A stretch of 47,016 nucleotides of DNA from Terrimicrobiaceae bacterium (GCA_028713285.1 JAQTOP010000018.1:1-47016), one strand, 5' to 3'; shown: positions 29,623 through 37,571, counted from the stretch's first letter. Numbers and translations are program-made. Notes: generated by a model not told the origin, from the letters alone.

Positions 29623-30053
29623 TGTCGGGAAGTCGGTCCGTAGCGATTGCCGGAGGCCTGCTGGCTCTCGTGCAGCGCCTCTGCAAAAGCATCCGCGTTC
29701 TGCCAGGTATCGAAGATGCCCAGGTGCTGACCCGTCTTTCTGGCGTGATCGATCGCTTCACTAGTTGTCAAAAACTTGCCGTTGACGACCAGCGGAATCA
29801 GGATCTGTCCCTCGCCAAAACCCAGCTCCTTCGCAGGGAAACTCGCGGAATACGTCGTCGACTGCCGCGGATAAACACCTGGACTCCAGGCGCCAGGCTG
29901 CATCCCGTCCGGACCGGCCGGCGCCTGGGTCTGCGGCCGGTTGTACAGGTTTATGATGTTGCCCGGCGTGAGCAAACCCTTGGCCGCCTTATTCGATGGA
30001 CCGCGCATCAAATCGGAGAGAGACGGCCCGCCGCCAAACAGATTAGATGGCAT
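29619..30053 (-). CDS. structural protein with conserved EALHESQ tail domain
   Basis: 144 residues from the ATG at 30053 (ATGA overlap). The N-terminal half is low in complexity. The C-terminal half (LIPLVVNGKFLTTSEAIDHA, then GQHLGIFDTWQNADAFAEAL) is a segment I associate with phage structural and hydrolase-bearing proteins. No enzyme motif is present. It lies between the tail fibre-type protein and gp10-like protein. Confidence 0.68.
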   Translation of the reverse strand: MPSNLFGGGPSLSDLMRGPSNKAAKGLLTPGNIINLYNRPQTQAPAGPDGMQPGAWSPGVYPRQSTTYSASFPAKELGFGEGQILIPLVVNGKFLTTSEAIDHARKTGQHLGIFDTWQNADAFAEALHESQQASGNRYGPTSRQ

Positions 30054-30967
30054 CAGATCCTCTGCAGGCTCACCGTAACCGTCACGCCGACCAGCTCCGT
30101 CGCCGCCGCCGAGAAGTCTAGCGACAAGCGATCGCCCGCCGCCATCTGGAGCGCGGCCGTGGTTGCGGTCAACGTCCCGGTCTGTACCGTGTTTGCCGTT
30201 GCCTTGCAATCAAACCCGGCATTCGAGTTGTTCGTGAGCGTGTCGCTTCCCGCCCCTGGCGCATTGGTCGACGTATCTTTCACGACCTGCACCCGCAGCG
30301 TGCCGGCCGTCGCCTCCGCCACCGCATGCACAAAGCGCACTGCAATGACCTGGTAGGCCCGCGAAGCGACGAAGAACGTCTGCGCGATCATCAAGGCGGC
30401 CGCGCCCACATGCACGCTCACCTCGAGGAATTGCGGCACGATCACATCGTTGATCGTTAGCCCGTCGGCGTCGACGACGTCGGTCGTTCCATTCAGGATC
30501 GGCGAGTTGAGCGTTTTGTTGGTGAGGGTCTGTGCAACATCGGTCCCCACGAGCACCGTCGAGGCATTCGGAAAGGTAAAGACGCGCGTTGTGCCGGTAC
30601 CGATCGCGGAGAGCTGGAATTGGACAAGTTTCGTGGCGTCGCTGTTGTCTTGAAGCGTGAACACGTTATCGGCGATCGCGATCGTGGCGCCTTGCGGTCC
30701 GACGATGTTGTCCTGCGACCAGATGAGCACGCCTTCTGCGCTCCGCAGAATGAACTTATATGCCGTTCCGCTTAACAGGAAGATGGTCGCGCGGCCGGCG
30801 GTGTCGAGGACGATGGGATTCGCGTGGGCGGTACCGGAGGAGTCTGAGAAGGTTGCGATGGGTGTGGTCGTGCCCGCCGCATAGGAGTAGAGGAATCCCC
30901 CGGCTAAGGGATCGCCGTTCTCGTCGAAGAATTGTTGTTTCGGGTCCGGAGCTGCAACGTATGCCAT
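30053..30967 (-). CDS. tail fibre or head-binding-domain protein
   Basis: 304 residues. The start (PKQQFFDENGDPLAGGFLYSYAAGTTTPIATFSDSSG) matches the N-terminal virion-anchoring domain found on many podoviral tail spikes and fibres. A DNAFTLQDNSDATK/TLTNKTLNSP segment typical of phage fibres follows, then a beta-sandwich C-terminus. It would link the fibre to the tail. Confidence 0.8.
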   Translation of the reverse strand: MAYVAAPDPKQQFFDENGDPLAGGFLYSYAAGTTTPIATFSDSSGTAHANPIVLDTAGRATIFLLSGTAYKFILRSAEGVLIWSQDNIVGPQGATIAIADNVFTLQDNSDATKLVQFQLSAIGTGTTRVFTFPNASTVLVGTDVAQTLTNKTLNSPILNGTTDVVDADGLTINDVIVPQFLEVSVHVGAAALMIAQTFFVASRAYQVIAVRFVHAVAEATAGTLRVQVVKDTSTNAPGAGSDTLTNNSNAGFDCKATANTVQTGTLTATTAALQMAAGDRLSLDFSAAATELVGVTVTVSLQRI

Positions 30968-30975
30968 CTACATCC

Positions 30976-31452
30976 TCACCGTTTTAAATCGTCCCGGGCT
31001 TGTTGTTTATCGAGTGCCACGACGCGCGCTTCCTGCCGTACGGACTCTCGCAGATCCGCTCGATCGGCTACCTTGTCGTCGGCGACTAGCCGTGCTTCAT
31101 CCAGCGCGCTCTGCTTGGATCGTTCGAGCGCTTGCCCGTGTGCAATCCCTTTAGCGCGGGCGAGCTCTGAGGCGGTCCGCATGAAGTCGTTTAAACGCGA
31201 ATTCACCGAGAGATGCGTCTCCTGGGCTTTCATGAACGCCAGCAAGGCCAGAGTTGTCGGGGCGGTGGCCGAGATGATGAGCGCCATTATGGCGGTGTTG
31301 TCCTGGGTGGGGCGCATGACCGTGATGGCGACGATCGCAGAGAGGGCGAGCAGCGTCATGAGGACGACAGCGACCACGTAAGGGATGTTCGAGGCGGTCT
31401 TGCTCAGATCCACCATCGGAAGTTCGGCGAGTTCGGTGTTCTTATCGTCCAT
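30976..31452 (-). CDS. two-span membrane protein, holin candidate
   Basis: 158 residues. Hydrophobic spans at about 24-46 (IPYVVAVVLMTLLALSAIVA) and 54-74 (IMALIISATAPTTLALLAF), followed by a long charged coiled coil (ARAKGIAHGQALERSKQSAL). Two spans and a charged tail fit a class II holin, but the tail is unusually long. No endolysin gene was found nearby, so a structural or membrane-anchor role is also possible. Confidence 0.65.
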   Translation of the reverse strand: MDDKNTELAELPMVDLSKTASNIPYVVAVVLMTLLALSAIVAITVMRPTQDNTAIMALIISATAPTTLALLAFMKAQETHLSVNSRLNDFMRTASELARAKGIAHGQALERSKQSALDEARLVADDKVADRADLRESVRQEARVVALDKQQARDDLKR

Positions 31453-31470
31453 ACATTTAACGCTCCGGAG

Positions 31471-32151
31471 TTAACGCGATAACCCCTGCGGCACGTCGCT
31501 GCGGAGCTTCGGTGACTTGGAATTCAGGCTCTTGACCTTCGCTCGAGACTCTCGCGCAAACTGCACGAGGAGCGCCGTCGGCTCGACGCCGAACGCGTTC
31601 GCCAGGCGCAGCGCGAGGTTGTACAGCACACACTCGTAGTAGGCCGGCGGCAGACTGACCGTCGTCGTCAGCGTCAAGCTCGTCGTCCACGGTTGCCAGA
31701 CGGACAACTCGAGATCGAGCGCGGTCTCGGGCGCATCGCTCAAGTGCACATAGGCGACCGGATAGCTCGGCTCGAAATAGAGCGCCGCGGGAAACGCCGC
31801 CGTGCCGTAAAACGGCATGGCGATAAATTCGTCCTTGTCGAGCACGCGCATCCCATAGCGCACGTTCGGCGTGACGGAGGTATCGATCAGCACCGCGTCT
31901 TCGATCTTCACCGGACGCGAGGTCGGGAATTCCGCGGCCGGTCCGATCGTGTAGACCCGCTGATCCACGACGAGCGTGAAGGTTTCCTGCTGCACCTCGA
32001 GGATCAAGAGCTTCTCGGTATTCCAGACGTCGCGCATCATGTTGAGCCGCGAGAGCCCGAGCGCGGAATCCGCTGGCTCGATCGGCTCGCCCGGCTGATG
32101 CACGTTCAATTCAATGAGCGCGTCGGTGATTAAGTCGGCGTACGTTGCCAT
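31471..32151 (-). CDS. P22 gp4-like head completion/tail accessory protein
   Basis: 226 residues. MATYADLITDALIELNVHQP, then GLSRLNMMRDVWNTEKLLIL, QQETFTLVVDQRVYTIGP, a central domain, and YYECVLYNLALRLANAFG near the C-terminus. This is the pattern of the gp4 family that binds under the portal and builds the neck. No muramidase motif is evident. It lies close to the gp10-like gene, as in other podoviruses. Confidence 0.82.
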   Translation of the reverse strand: MATYADLITDALIELNVHQPGEPIEPADSALGLSRLNMMRDVWNTEKLLILEVQQETFTLVVDQRVYTIGPAAEFPTSRPVKIEDAVLIDTSVTPNVRYGMRVLDKDEFIAMPFYGTAAFPAALYFEPSYPVAYVHLSDAPETALDLELSVWQPWTTSLTLTTTVSLPPAYYECVLYNLALRLANAFGVEPTALLVQFARESRAKVKSLNSKSPKLRSDVPQGLSR

Positions 32152-32445
32152 CTAGGTGAAGCGGCCCGTGGCGATCGCGGAGACGCCGGCGCCGGTCGTG
32201 ACCTTCCAGGCGCCCACACGGGAGCGTGCATCGAGCCTTACCGTATACACGCCGATCGCGGTGTCGGCCGCGGTGATGGGGATCGCCGAGCCTGAGCCGT
32301 CCTTGATCGAGCAGGTGGACGTCGCGACGGTGGCGACGGTCACGATGAGCTGGGCGAGGATATCGCCGGCAGCCCCGGTCGGTCCCATGACCTGATCGGT
32401 TTGAGACGCGGCGACAGTTTCATAATCGGTTGCGAATGCTGGCAT
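32152..32445 (-). CDS. small beta-rich structural protein
   Basis: 97 residues, Thr/Ala/Val-rich with likely Ig-like strands (ILAQLIVTVATVATSTCSIK, AIGVYTVRLDARSRVGAWKV). Small proteins of this kind may decorate the virion. One of several such beta-rich genes in this operon. Confidence 0.7.
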   Translation of the reverse strand: MPAFATDYETVAASQTDQVMGPTGAAGDILAQLIVTVATVATSTCSIKDGSGSAIPITAADTAIGVYTVRLDARSRVGAWKVTTGAGVSAIATGRFT

Positions 32446-32498
32446 TTGTTGTTTGTCCTTTCGGCCTAGTTCCCTTCATTTCTCCAGTCATGCTCCCG

Positions 32499-32507
32499 TG
32501 CTAGAGT
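32499..32507 (+). promoter_or_regulatory. candidate extended -10, TGCTAGAGT
   Basis: Ends nine bases before the GTG at 32516, on the strand opposite the late operon. It could give a separate, nearly leaderless transcript for the two plus-strand genes. Confidence 0.38.
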
Positions 32508-32515
32508 TTTTCCGC

Positions 32516-32833
32516 GTGCATATCCACATCCACGTCGAGCTACCCGCAGCTGTCGCCGCGCAGCTCGATCGCATTGAAAAAGCAATTTCCGCTTTAGGAG
32601 GCATCTTGGCTCTAGATTTCGCAAAGCTCGAAGCCGCAGCCGCAAAAGACGAGTCCGCGCAGAACGCCGCGCTCGTCTTATTCCAGCAACTCGCCGCCGC
32701 GATCAAGGAACTGAAGGACCAGGTCACCGATCCGCAAGCGCAGACGATCATCGATGCGTTCGCGGCGAAGGTGGAGGCCCGCGCCGATACGTTCGCGGCC
32801 GCTATCGTGGCGAATACGCCAGCCGCCCCCTAA
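32516..32833 (+). CDS. small coiled-coil protein with HIHIH start
   Basis: 105 residues from the GTG at 32516, opening MHIHIHVELPAAVAAQLDRI. Helical, Ala-rich coiled coil. Small phage proteins with alternating His/Val starts and coiled coils are often annotated as hypothetical; the role is unknown. On the opposite strand to the late operon. The stop overlaps the next start as TAATG. Confidence 0.72.
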   Translation: MHIHIHVELPAAVAAQLDRIEKAISALGGILALDFAKLEAAAAKDESAQNAALVLFQQLAAAIKELKDQVTDPQAQTIIDAFAAKVEARADTFAAAIVANTPAAP

Positions 32834-33126
32834 TGGACCGGAGAGGGTTTCTTCAGAATGCGATGCTCGCGGCCGCCGCCTTAGCGATGGATCCGGAGCG
32901 GCTGCTGTGGACTCCCGGTAAACAGACGATCTTCATCCCGCCGGTGCGGTACGGCTATGACCTAGGCCACGGCGACTACACCGCGTATATGTTCATGGCC
33001 GCGGGCGAGTGGGTGGCCTTTGTGAGGCGAGACGCTACCTTCTGGTTCCAGGTTCAGCGCAACGAACTGCCTACCGCCCGACACCTAAGAGCAGCAAGAA
33101 TCCTCGCAGCCCGCCGCCAGAGCTAG
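32833..33126 (+). CDS. small protein with twin-arginine-like leader
   Basis: 97 residues. MDRRGFLQNAMLAAAALAMD looks like a Tat signal (RR-x-F-L then a hydrophobic stretch). RLLWTPGKQTIFIPP follows, then a globular part. I recall this leader plus LLW-PG-K segment in other podovirus proteins of unknown role. Export by Tat is inference from the motif only. Confidence 0.7.
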   Translation: MDRRGFLQNAMLAAAALAMDPERLLWTPGKQTIFIPPVRYGYDLGHGDYTAYMFMAAGEWVAFVRRDATFWFQVQRNELPTARHLRAARILAARRQS

Positions 33127-33144
33127 TCCCCGATCCACCATCCA

Positions 33145-33438
33145 TCAACGAGAAGAGCCGGAACATCGTTCAACCGCCTTCCATAACGCGCGCTTCGGCA
33201 GATACGGATACTTGATCAGCATCTTCGTCATGACGCGCCGTGATTTGAAGTAGCCCTGGCCGAGGAGGTCGTCGGTTTCGTACTGCTGCGGGTCTTCCAC
33301 CTCGCAGAGTGTCGTGATTTCGTCGAGGTAGGGATGGATCTCCATCGGCAGGACGCAGATCTCCGAGCCGATCAAGCGGAGCAGCCAGAGCGCGAACCAT
33401 TCGATGAGGACTTTGAGAGCGTGTTTCAGTTTAGTCAT
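33145..33438 (-). CDS. hypothetical protein of late operon
   Basis: 97 residues. The N-terminal part is amphipathic and hydrophobic (HALKVLIEWFALWLLRLIGS), perhaps membrane-associated. The rest is helical and ends basic. Directly abuts the gene before it. Not recognised. Confidence 0.62.
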   Translation of the reverse strand: MTKLKHALKVLIEWFALWLLRLIGSEICVLPMEIHPYLDEITTLCEVEDPQQYETDDLLGQGYFKSRRVMTKMLIKYPYLPKRALWKAVERCSGSSR

Positions 33439-34062
33439 TTATGTTGTCGGTGCAATCGAAGCGAGCGGATCTCGAGCCGCGGTCGTATAGGTCCACTCCC
33501 ACGCCGGCGTCACGCCGTCTTCTTCGTAAGTGGTCCCGGTACCGGCCACTAACGTCTGCTTGCAGCGCAGCGTGCGCAAGGCCGAGCGGACGTTCTTCGC
33601 CGAGCTCGACCCGCCTGTCGCGATATCGCGCAGCAGGATCGCATCGGCAATGGCATTGTTCTGCGCGGCGGTCAAGGTGACCGACGGCGCGTCGGGATCG
33701 GAGACGGTGAGCTGGATCTCAATCGGCAACGGGACCATGTTTGCCGCGCCTTTGAGCATCATGTTGACCCACTTCGCGCCGACAGCGAGAGCGGCGTCGG
33801 GAATCGAGATTTCGTAAGCGCCGGTCAGGTTCGTCGTGTCTTTTTCGATGAAGCCGCCTGAGGAGAACGTCCCGCGCGTGGCTGTAACTAAAGTCACGGC
33901 GGTCGCTGCGGCGTTGCCTTCATCTTCCCGCCAGTAGTACCAGGTCAGACCTGTTGAACTAAAGAGCAGCGCGGCCAGGCCTGCGCCCACGTTCGAGGAG
34001 GCGTCCGCAATGAAGATACCGACACGCTTGGACGTGGTGCCGGCTTTGATTTCGAGTTTCAA
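33439..34062 (-). CDS. minor structural protein
   Basis: 207 residues. The N-terminal 115 residues form a beta-rich domain (MKLEIKAGTTSKRVGIFIAD, NLTGAYEISIPDAALAVGAK, PLPIEIQLTVSDPDAPSV); a helical connector (NNAIADAILLRDIATGGSSS) and a C-terminal strand pair follow. This arrangement is common in phage upper-baseplate or fibre-associated proteins. Overlaps the beta-helix gene as ATGA. Confidence 0.68.
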   Translation of the reverse strand: MKLEIKAGTTSKRVGIFIADASSNVGAGLAALLFSSTGLTWYYWREDEGNAAATAVTLVTATRGTFSSGGFIEKDTTNLTGAYEISIPDAALAVGAKWVNMMLKGAANMVPLPIEIQLTVSDPDAPSVTLTAAQNNAIADAILLRDIATGGSSSAKNVRSALRTLRCKQTLVAGTGTTYEEDGVTPAWEWTYTTAARDPLASIAPTT

Positions 34063-35945
34063 TTCGCGCCTCCGGGCAGTTGCAGCAAGCGTGCCGGCGG
34101 AACCGCGCCAATCTGGCTAAAGCCGGTGGTCAAGCTCGCCGGAAACGCTCCCGGAAAGCCCGCCATGAATTTCTTGGGATAGAAGTTGTGACCGATCGTG
34201 AGATCGTACACCTTATCCGCAGTTGTATTAGTACCGGGGCTTAAATCCAACACCAGCGTGTCGTTGGGATTTGTCGTCGTTGCGAGCGACGATACGCCGT
34301 AAATACCTGCGGTCGCGCCTGTCCCGCTAATGATGTAGACCTTGTCTCGCCCCGCGACCACGCCGAGCGTCGAGAAGTTCTTCGTCGTATCGACCAGCCG
34401 ATCATTGCCCGCCGTGAATTTCCCCGCCGTCCCGGTGATCTGACTCACCGAGGCGAATTGCGGATCGACGGCGATGTCGTTCGGCCCCTTGAACCAGAGC
34501 GTGTTGTCCGTCGTGTTGTTAAAGTAGTCGTTGAAATCGGAGAAGGCGGAGGCTTGCCGGTCTGTTGTGCCCTGCGAAACAGCGGTCACGAACCCGTAGA
34601 AGATGTTGTTCATCACGGCCACGCTGGAGCGGTCGTTCATGACCAGCGAGAGGCCGACGCCTAGCTTGTTTTCCGCTCCATAGAGCGTATTGCCGGTGAT
34701 GCTGCCGGCGTGGCCGTTGTTGACGGTGACATTGAGGGCGCTCGTCACGCAGGATTCGACGATGTTGCCGTGGATGGTCGGGTTGGCTCCTCCGAAGAAG
34801 ATCCCCACATCGGAATCGTGGGCGTAGCAATAGAGGACCTTGTCCCCGCCGGATGTCCCGCTGATCGCCCGCCCGCGATAGGACACCGCCTCACAGTTCA
34901 CCGCGACGTCGCTGGCGGCCAGCAATATGGCAGCGCGTGCCGCCGTAACAGAAATGTTCGTGACCTTCGAGTTCGACACGTAACCGCCGCCCGATCCCCC
35001 ATGGCTGATCACGCTCGTGCTGGAGCCGGTGGTGATCCAGTTGAGGATGTGATTGTAATTGCCGCCGTTGACGCCATTCGCAGCGCAGCTGATCGTGGGC
35101 CGACCGGATCCGGTGGGCGTCGTTCCGCGATTGGTCGTGTAGCCGATGAAGCGAATGGGCGCGATGAAGGTTCCGGCGTTCATTTGAAAAAGGGCCTGAA
35201 GCGTGAGGGCACCGGTCCCGAAGATGAAATTACCCGCAACCGGCACTGCGGAGAAATTCGTATCGGTCTGATTGGCCGTGTTGGAATTCAGCGAGGCCGC
35301 GCCGCCCTCATACCATGTCCCGCCGGTCTTGCTCAGTCCAGGCGAGCGGTCGAGGGTCGCCACTCCCGCCGCTACGCTGGAGATGAAGAACCACCCGAGC
35401 GTTAGCCCCGTTCCGGCTGCCGTGATGTGGATGCAGTTGCCTACATCATTGACGCCGAAAGTGCGCGTTGCGGAGGAGACAGCGCCCGCGCCATCGGAGG
35501 CGAGGTCTGTTGCTGTCGCGATCGCTGCGGTTCCCTGCGAGTAATCGATCGACCACACTCCGCTTGTCGGAGTTCCTACCGTCGCGCAGCCCGCAACCGT
35601 GTTGGTGAGAAACTTCGGCGTCGGATAGCCTTTCGCTGTGTCCCGTTGAATCGCCGCGCCGATGGTGGCGTTGAGCGTGGCCTTGTTGGAACTGACTGCC
35701 GTAATCGGATACCAGCCCGGCGTCCAGTTCGTTCCGCTCTGGATATAGAGCCACTTGCCCACGTCTCCGGCAACGAAGTTATACGACGCCGAAGAGACGA
35801 TAGGCGCGTTGGTGTTCGCGGTGTTCGCGTCCGTCGTGAGATCCGTTGCCATCGAGGCATTGCCGGGATCGAAGCCTGCGCCGTTGACGTTCAGCGCGGT
35901 TGCCGCGGCGTTGCATTCAAAGATGGCGGTTGCCGGAACTGCCAT
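34059..35945 (-). CDS. large beta-helix structural protein
   Basis: 628 residues. Two similar N-terminal beta units each carry a GKWLYI/GNCIHI-type strand and a GW(Y/F)-I-(T/S)-V segment (GDVGKWLYIQSGTNWTPGWY and NDVGNCIHITAAGTGLTLGW). Then parallel beta-helix coils rich in N, G, V and S (SNSKVTNISVTAARAAILLA, NPTIHGNIVESCVTSALNV, SITGNTLYGAENKLGVGLSL). A pectate-lyase-like fold is likely, so this is a second spike or decoration candidate beside 22530-23705. Confidence 0.75.
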   Translation of the reverse strand: MAVPATAIFECNAAATALNVNGAGFDPGNASMATDLTTDANTANTNAPIVSSASYNFVAGDVGKWLYIQSGTNWTPGWYPITAVSSNKATLNATIGAAIQRDTAKGYPTPKFLTNTVAGCATVGTPTSGVWSIDYSQGTAAIATATDLASDGAGAVSSATRTFGVNDVGNCIHITAAGTGLTLGWFFISSVAAGVATLDRSPGLSKTGGTWYEGGAASLNSNTANQTDTNFSAVPVAGNFIFGTGALTLQALFQMNAGTFIAPIRFIGYTTNRGTTPTGSGRPTISCAANGVNGGNYNHILNWITTGSSTSVISHGGSGGGYVSNSKVTNISVTAARAAILLAASDVAVNCEAVSYRGRAISGTSGGDKVLYCYAHDSDVGIFFGGANPTIHGNIVESCVTSALNVTVNNGHAGSITGNTLYGAENKLGVGLSLVMNDRSSVAVMNNIFYGFVTAVSQGTTDRQASAFSDFNDYFNNTTDNTLWFKGPNDIAVDPQFASVSQITGTAGKFTAGNDRLVDTTKNFSTLGVVAGRDKVYIISGTGATAGIYGVSSLATTTNPNDTLVLDLSPGTNTTADKVYDLTIGHNFYPKKFMAGFPGAFPASLTTGFSQIGAVPPARLLQLPGGAN

Positions 35946-36565
35946 TAGCCACCCGCCTTGATCGCTTCGACGGCCGCCTTGCCTAAAACGTAATCGACGT
36001 AATCCGTGAGCTCCTTGCGGCTTGTTTCCAGGTCCGGACGCTTGAGCAATTCTTGAAGCACCGCGGCCAACTTCTGCGCTTCCGGTTCTTCTTTGCCAAC
36101 AGGAATCACATCGATCGATGGGTTGACCGGCTTGATATCGTCAATGCTCGCGACGGGCATAGCAGGAATCAAAGCAGGATCGGTAAAGTACCCTTGTTGC
36201 TTCCAGTACTCCTCGTTGATTAACTTGATCGGTTGGTCGTTGTCGTCCAGTTCCCAATCCCGTAGATCGTTCTGCACCTTGATCCGCCTGGTCGAGCATT
36301 CGATCAGCGTCGACCCGCGCGGGATCACGACGTTGTCTAAGTTGCAAAAGGCGAGCACCAGGTTCTTCACATCCGATGGGAAGATATCGACGTCGAGCGC
36401 TTCCTGGTAAAAGGAAGTTGAATAGATCGTCAGTCCGTCGAGTTCTTTCCCTCGCCCGGCGAAGATGTTTCGCTGGTTGGAGAAGTTCTTGAAGCTCCAC
36501 TCATCCGAATACTCCAGGATGATCGCGCGGTGATTCAAGTCGCGGCCGATTTCGACGCGTCCCAT
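35945..36565 (-). CDS. hypothetical protein, minor virion candidate
   Basis: 206 residues. The N-terminal two thirds are mixed alpha/beta with conserved-looking segments (VEIGRDLNHRAIILEYSDEW, CNLDNVVIPRGSTLIECSTR). The C-terminal third is acidic and helical. Not recognised. It has single-base junctions with both neighbours. Confidence 0.68.
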   Translation of the reverse strand: MGRVEIGRDLNHRAIILEYSDEWSFKNFSNQRNIFAGRGKELDGLTIYSTSFYQEALDVDIFPSDVKNLVLAFCNLDNVVIPRGSTLIECSTRRIKVQNDLRDWELDDNDQPIKLINEEYWKQQGYFTDPALIPAMPVASIDDIKPVNPSIDVIPVGKEEPEAQKLAAVLQELLKRPDLETSRKELTDYVDYVLGKAAVEAIKAGG

Positions 36566-36861
36566 TATTTACGCACCCTGCGGATTTCGACGAGCCGCCC
36601 GACCGGCTCCACCGTGCAGACAAAGGAATTCTTGGGACACAGGTAGGCGAGCGCTTCCTGTTCGCCTCGCGCGTTGCGGATCGCGACCAGATACACGTCG
36701 GGCGAGACCTGGCGCGCGGACCAGCGCTCCGCTTCGATCACGGGAGGCGCGGCAGTCCGTCGCAGCGGACCCACGCAGGACGCGAGCGCGCACAGTCCGA
36801 ATACAGCCACGCACAAGAGCCATTGCCTCCGCTGGGGCGCAGATCTAAAGCTTCTAACCAT
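36565..36861 (-). CDS. predicted lipoprotein
   Basis: 98 residues from the ATG at 36861, overlapping the previous gene by a few bases. A basic n-region, a hydrophobic core (WLLCVAVFGLCALA) and the lipobox LASC make a type II signal peptide. The basic n-region (SAPQRR) is itself encoded by a dispersed repeat copy (36827-36843). A TTG start just after the repeat, with the repeat's GGAGG as ribosome site, is another option. Possible roles: outer-membrane spanin-like protein or exclusion lipoprotein. No partner spanin was recognised. Confidence 0.68.
   Translation of the reverse strand: MVRSFRSAPQRRQWLLCVAVFGLCALASCVGPLRRTAAPPVIEAERWSARQVSPDVYLVAIRNARGEQEALAYLCPKNSFVCTVEPVGRLVEIRRVRK
36827..36843 (-). 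repeat. dispersed repeat copy, B orientation on plus, in lipoprotein leader
   Basis: CTCCGCTGGGGCGCAGA on the plus strand, the short form. Preceding sequence CCGAATACAGCCACGCACAA matches the flank of copies at 20903 and 22398. Read on the gene strand it gives SAPQRR. Confidence 0.82.
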
Positions 36862-37216
36862 TCGCTCTATACCCCAATGCACTCACCGTAACCGTCGTCA
36901 CCGAGTCTTCACACGCAAAGGCGAAGACCTGATTCGCATTGCACGGTAAAGGCGGATCCATACGGATCACACAGCCGCCCTTCCCCCCAGGAGCGGGAAT
37001 CGGCCCCCAGATCGTCGTCGTGCCGCTTTTCAAGAGCACGCCCGTCCCGGTGGTCGCGTGCGCGTTGTAAATCACGAGCGTCGTGATCATCAAGGCAAGA
37101 CCCGCCCCAGGCGCGGCAATGACGGTATGGTCGGCGGTATCGGTGGACGAGGCGAGACCCCGCAGCGGCGCATGCGGATTCGATGGCTTCGCCGCGGAGT
37201 AATCGTTCCCAGGCAT
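36854..37216 (-). CDS. small beta-rich structural protein
   Basis: 120 residues (DHTVIAAPGAGLALMITTLV, GVLLKSGTTTIWGPIPAPGG, VTTVTVSALGYRANG). It resembles small phage proteins with a jelly-roll-like beta sandwich. Head or tail decoration is a guess. Joined by a TAATG overlap to the upstream gene. Confidence 0.7.
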   Translation of the reverse strand: MPGNDYSAAKPSNPHAPLRGLASSTDTADHTVIAAPGAGLALMITTLVIYNAHATTGTGVLLKSGTTTIWGPIPAPGGKGGCVIRMDPPLPCNANQVFAFACEDSVTTVTVSALGYRANG

Positions 37217-37560
37217 TAGTTGCCGCCGTTCAGGTCCGCGATCTGCCGGTTGATGGCCTGCTGGCTCGAGGTGACGATTTCTTTCTCGTCGTCGGGCACA
37301 CGCTCCATCCAGTTGTCGGAGAACTGGTCCTCGACCGAGATGAGCTTCATTGCCGGAAGCTTCGTGGCCGGATCGAGCGTTCGGCGCTGCGTCCGCACAT
37401 CGACGATGGTGATCTCGTAAGGCACGAGGGTGAACACATCGTTGACGTGGCGAACGATCTCGCCGCCAGGCCCGCGGCCGTAGTAGCCTTCACGGATCGC
37501 GCGGACGCGCATGGATGGAAGAGGTTCGGCTGTCGTCTTCACTGCGGTACTTGCTTTCAT
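37216..37560 (-). CDS. hypothetical late protein
   Basis: 114 residues from the ATG at 37560 with AAGG upstream; the frame is open to 37785 but that part lies over another gene and is not protein-like. It has a beta core (MRVRAIREGYYGRGPGGEIV, DVFTLVPYEITIVD) and a helical C-terminus with SDNWMERVPDDE, a segment I know from phage head-tail proteins of unknown role. Confidence 0.72.
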   Translation of the reverse strand: MKASTAVKTTAEPLPSMRVRAIREGYYGRGPGGEIVRHVNDVFTLVPYEITIVDVRTQRRTLDPATKLPAMKLISVEDQFSDNWMERVPDDEKEIVTSSQQAINRQIADLNGGN

Positions 37561-37571
37561 GTTTTTCCCTT

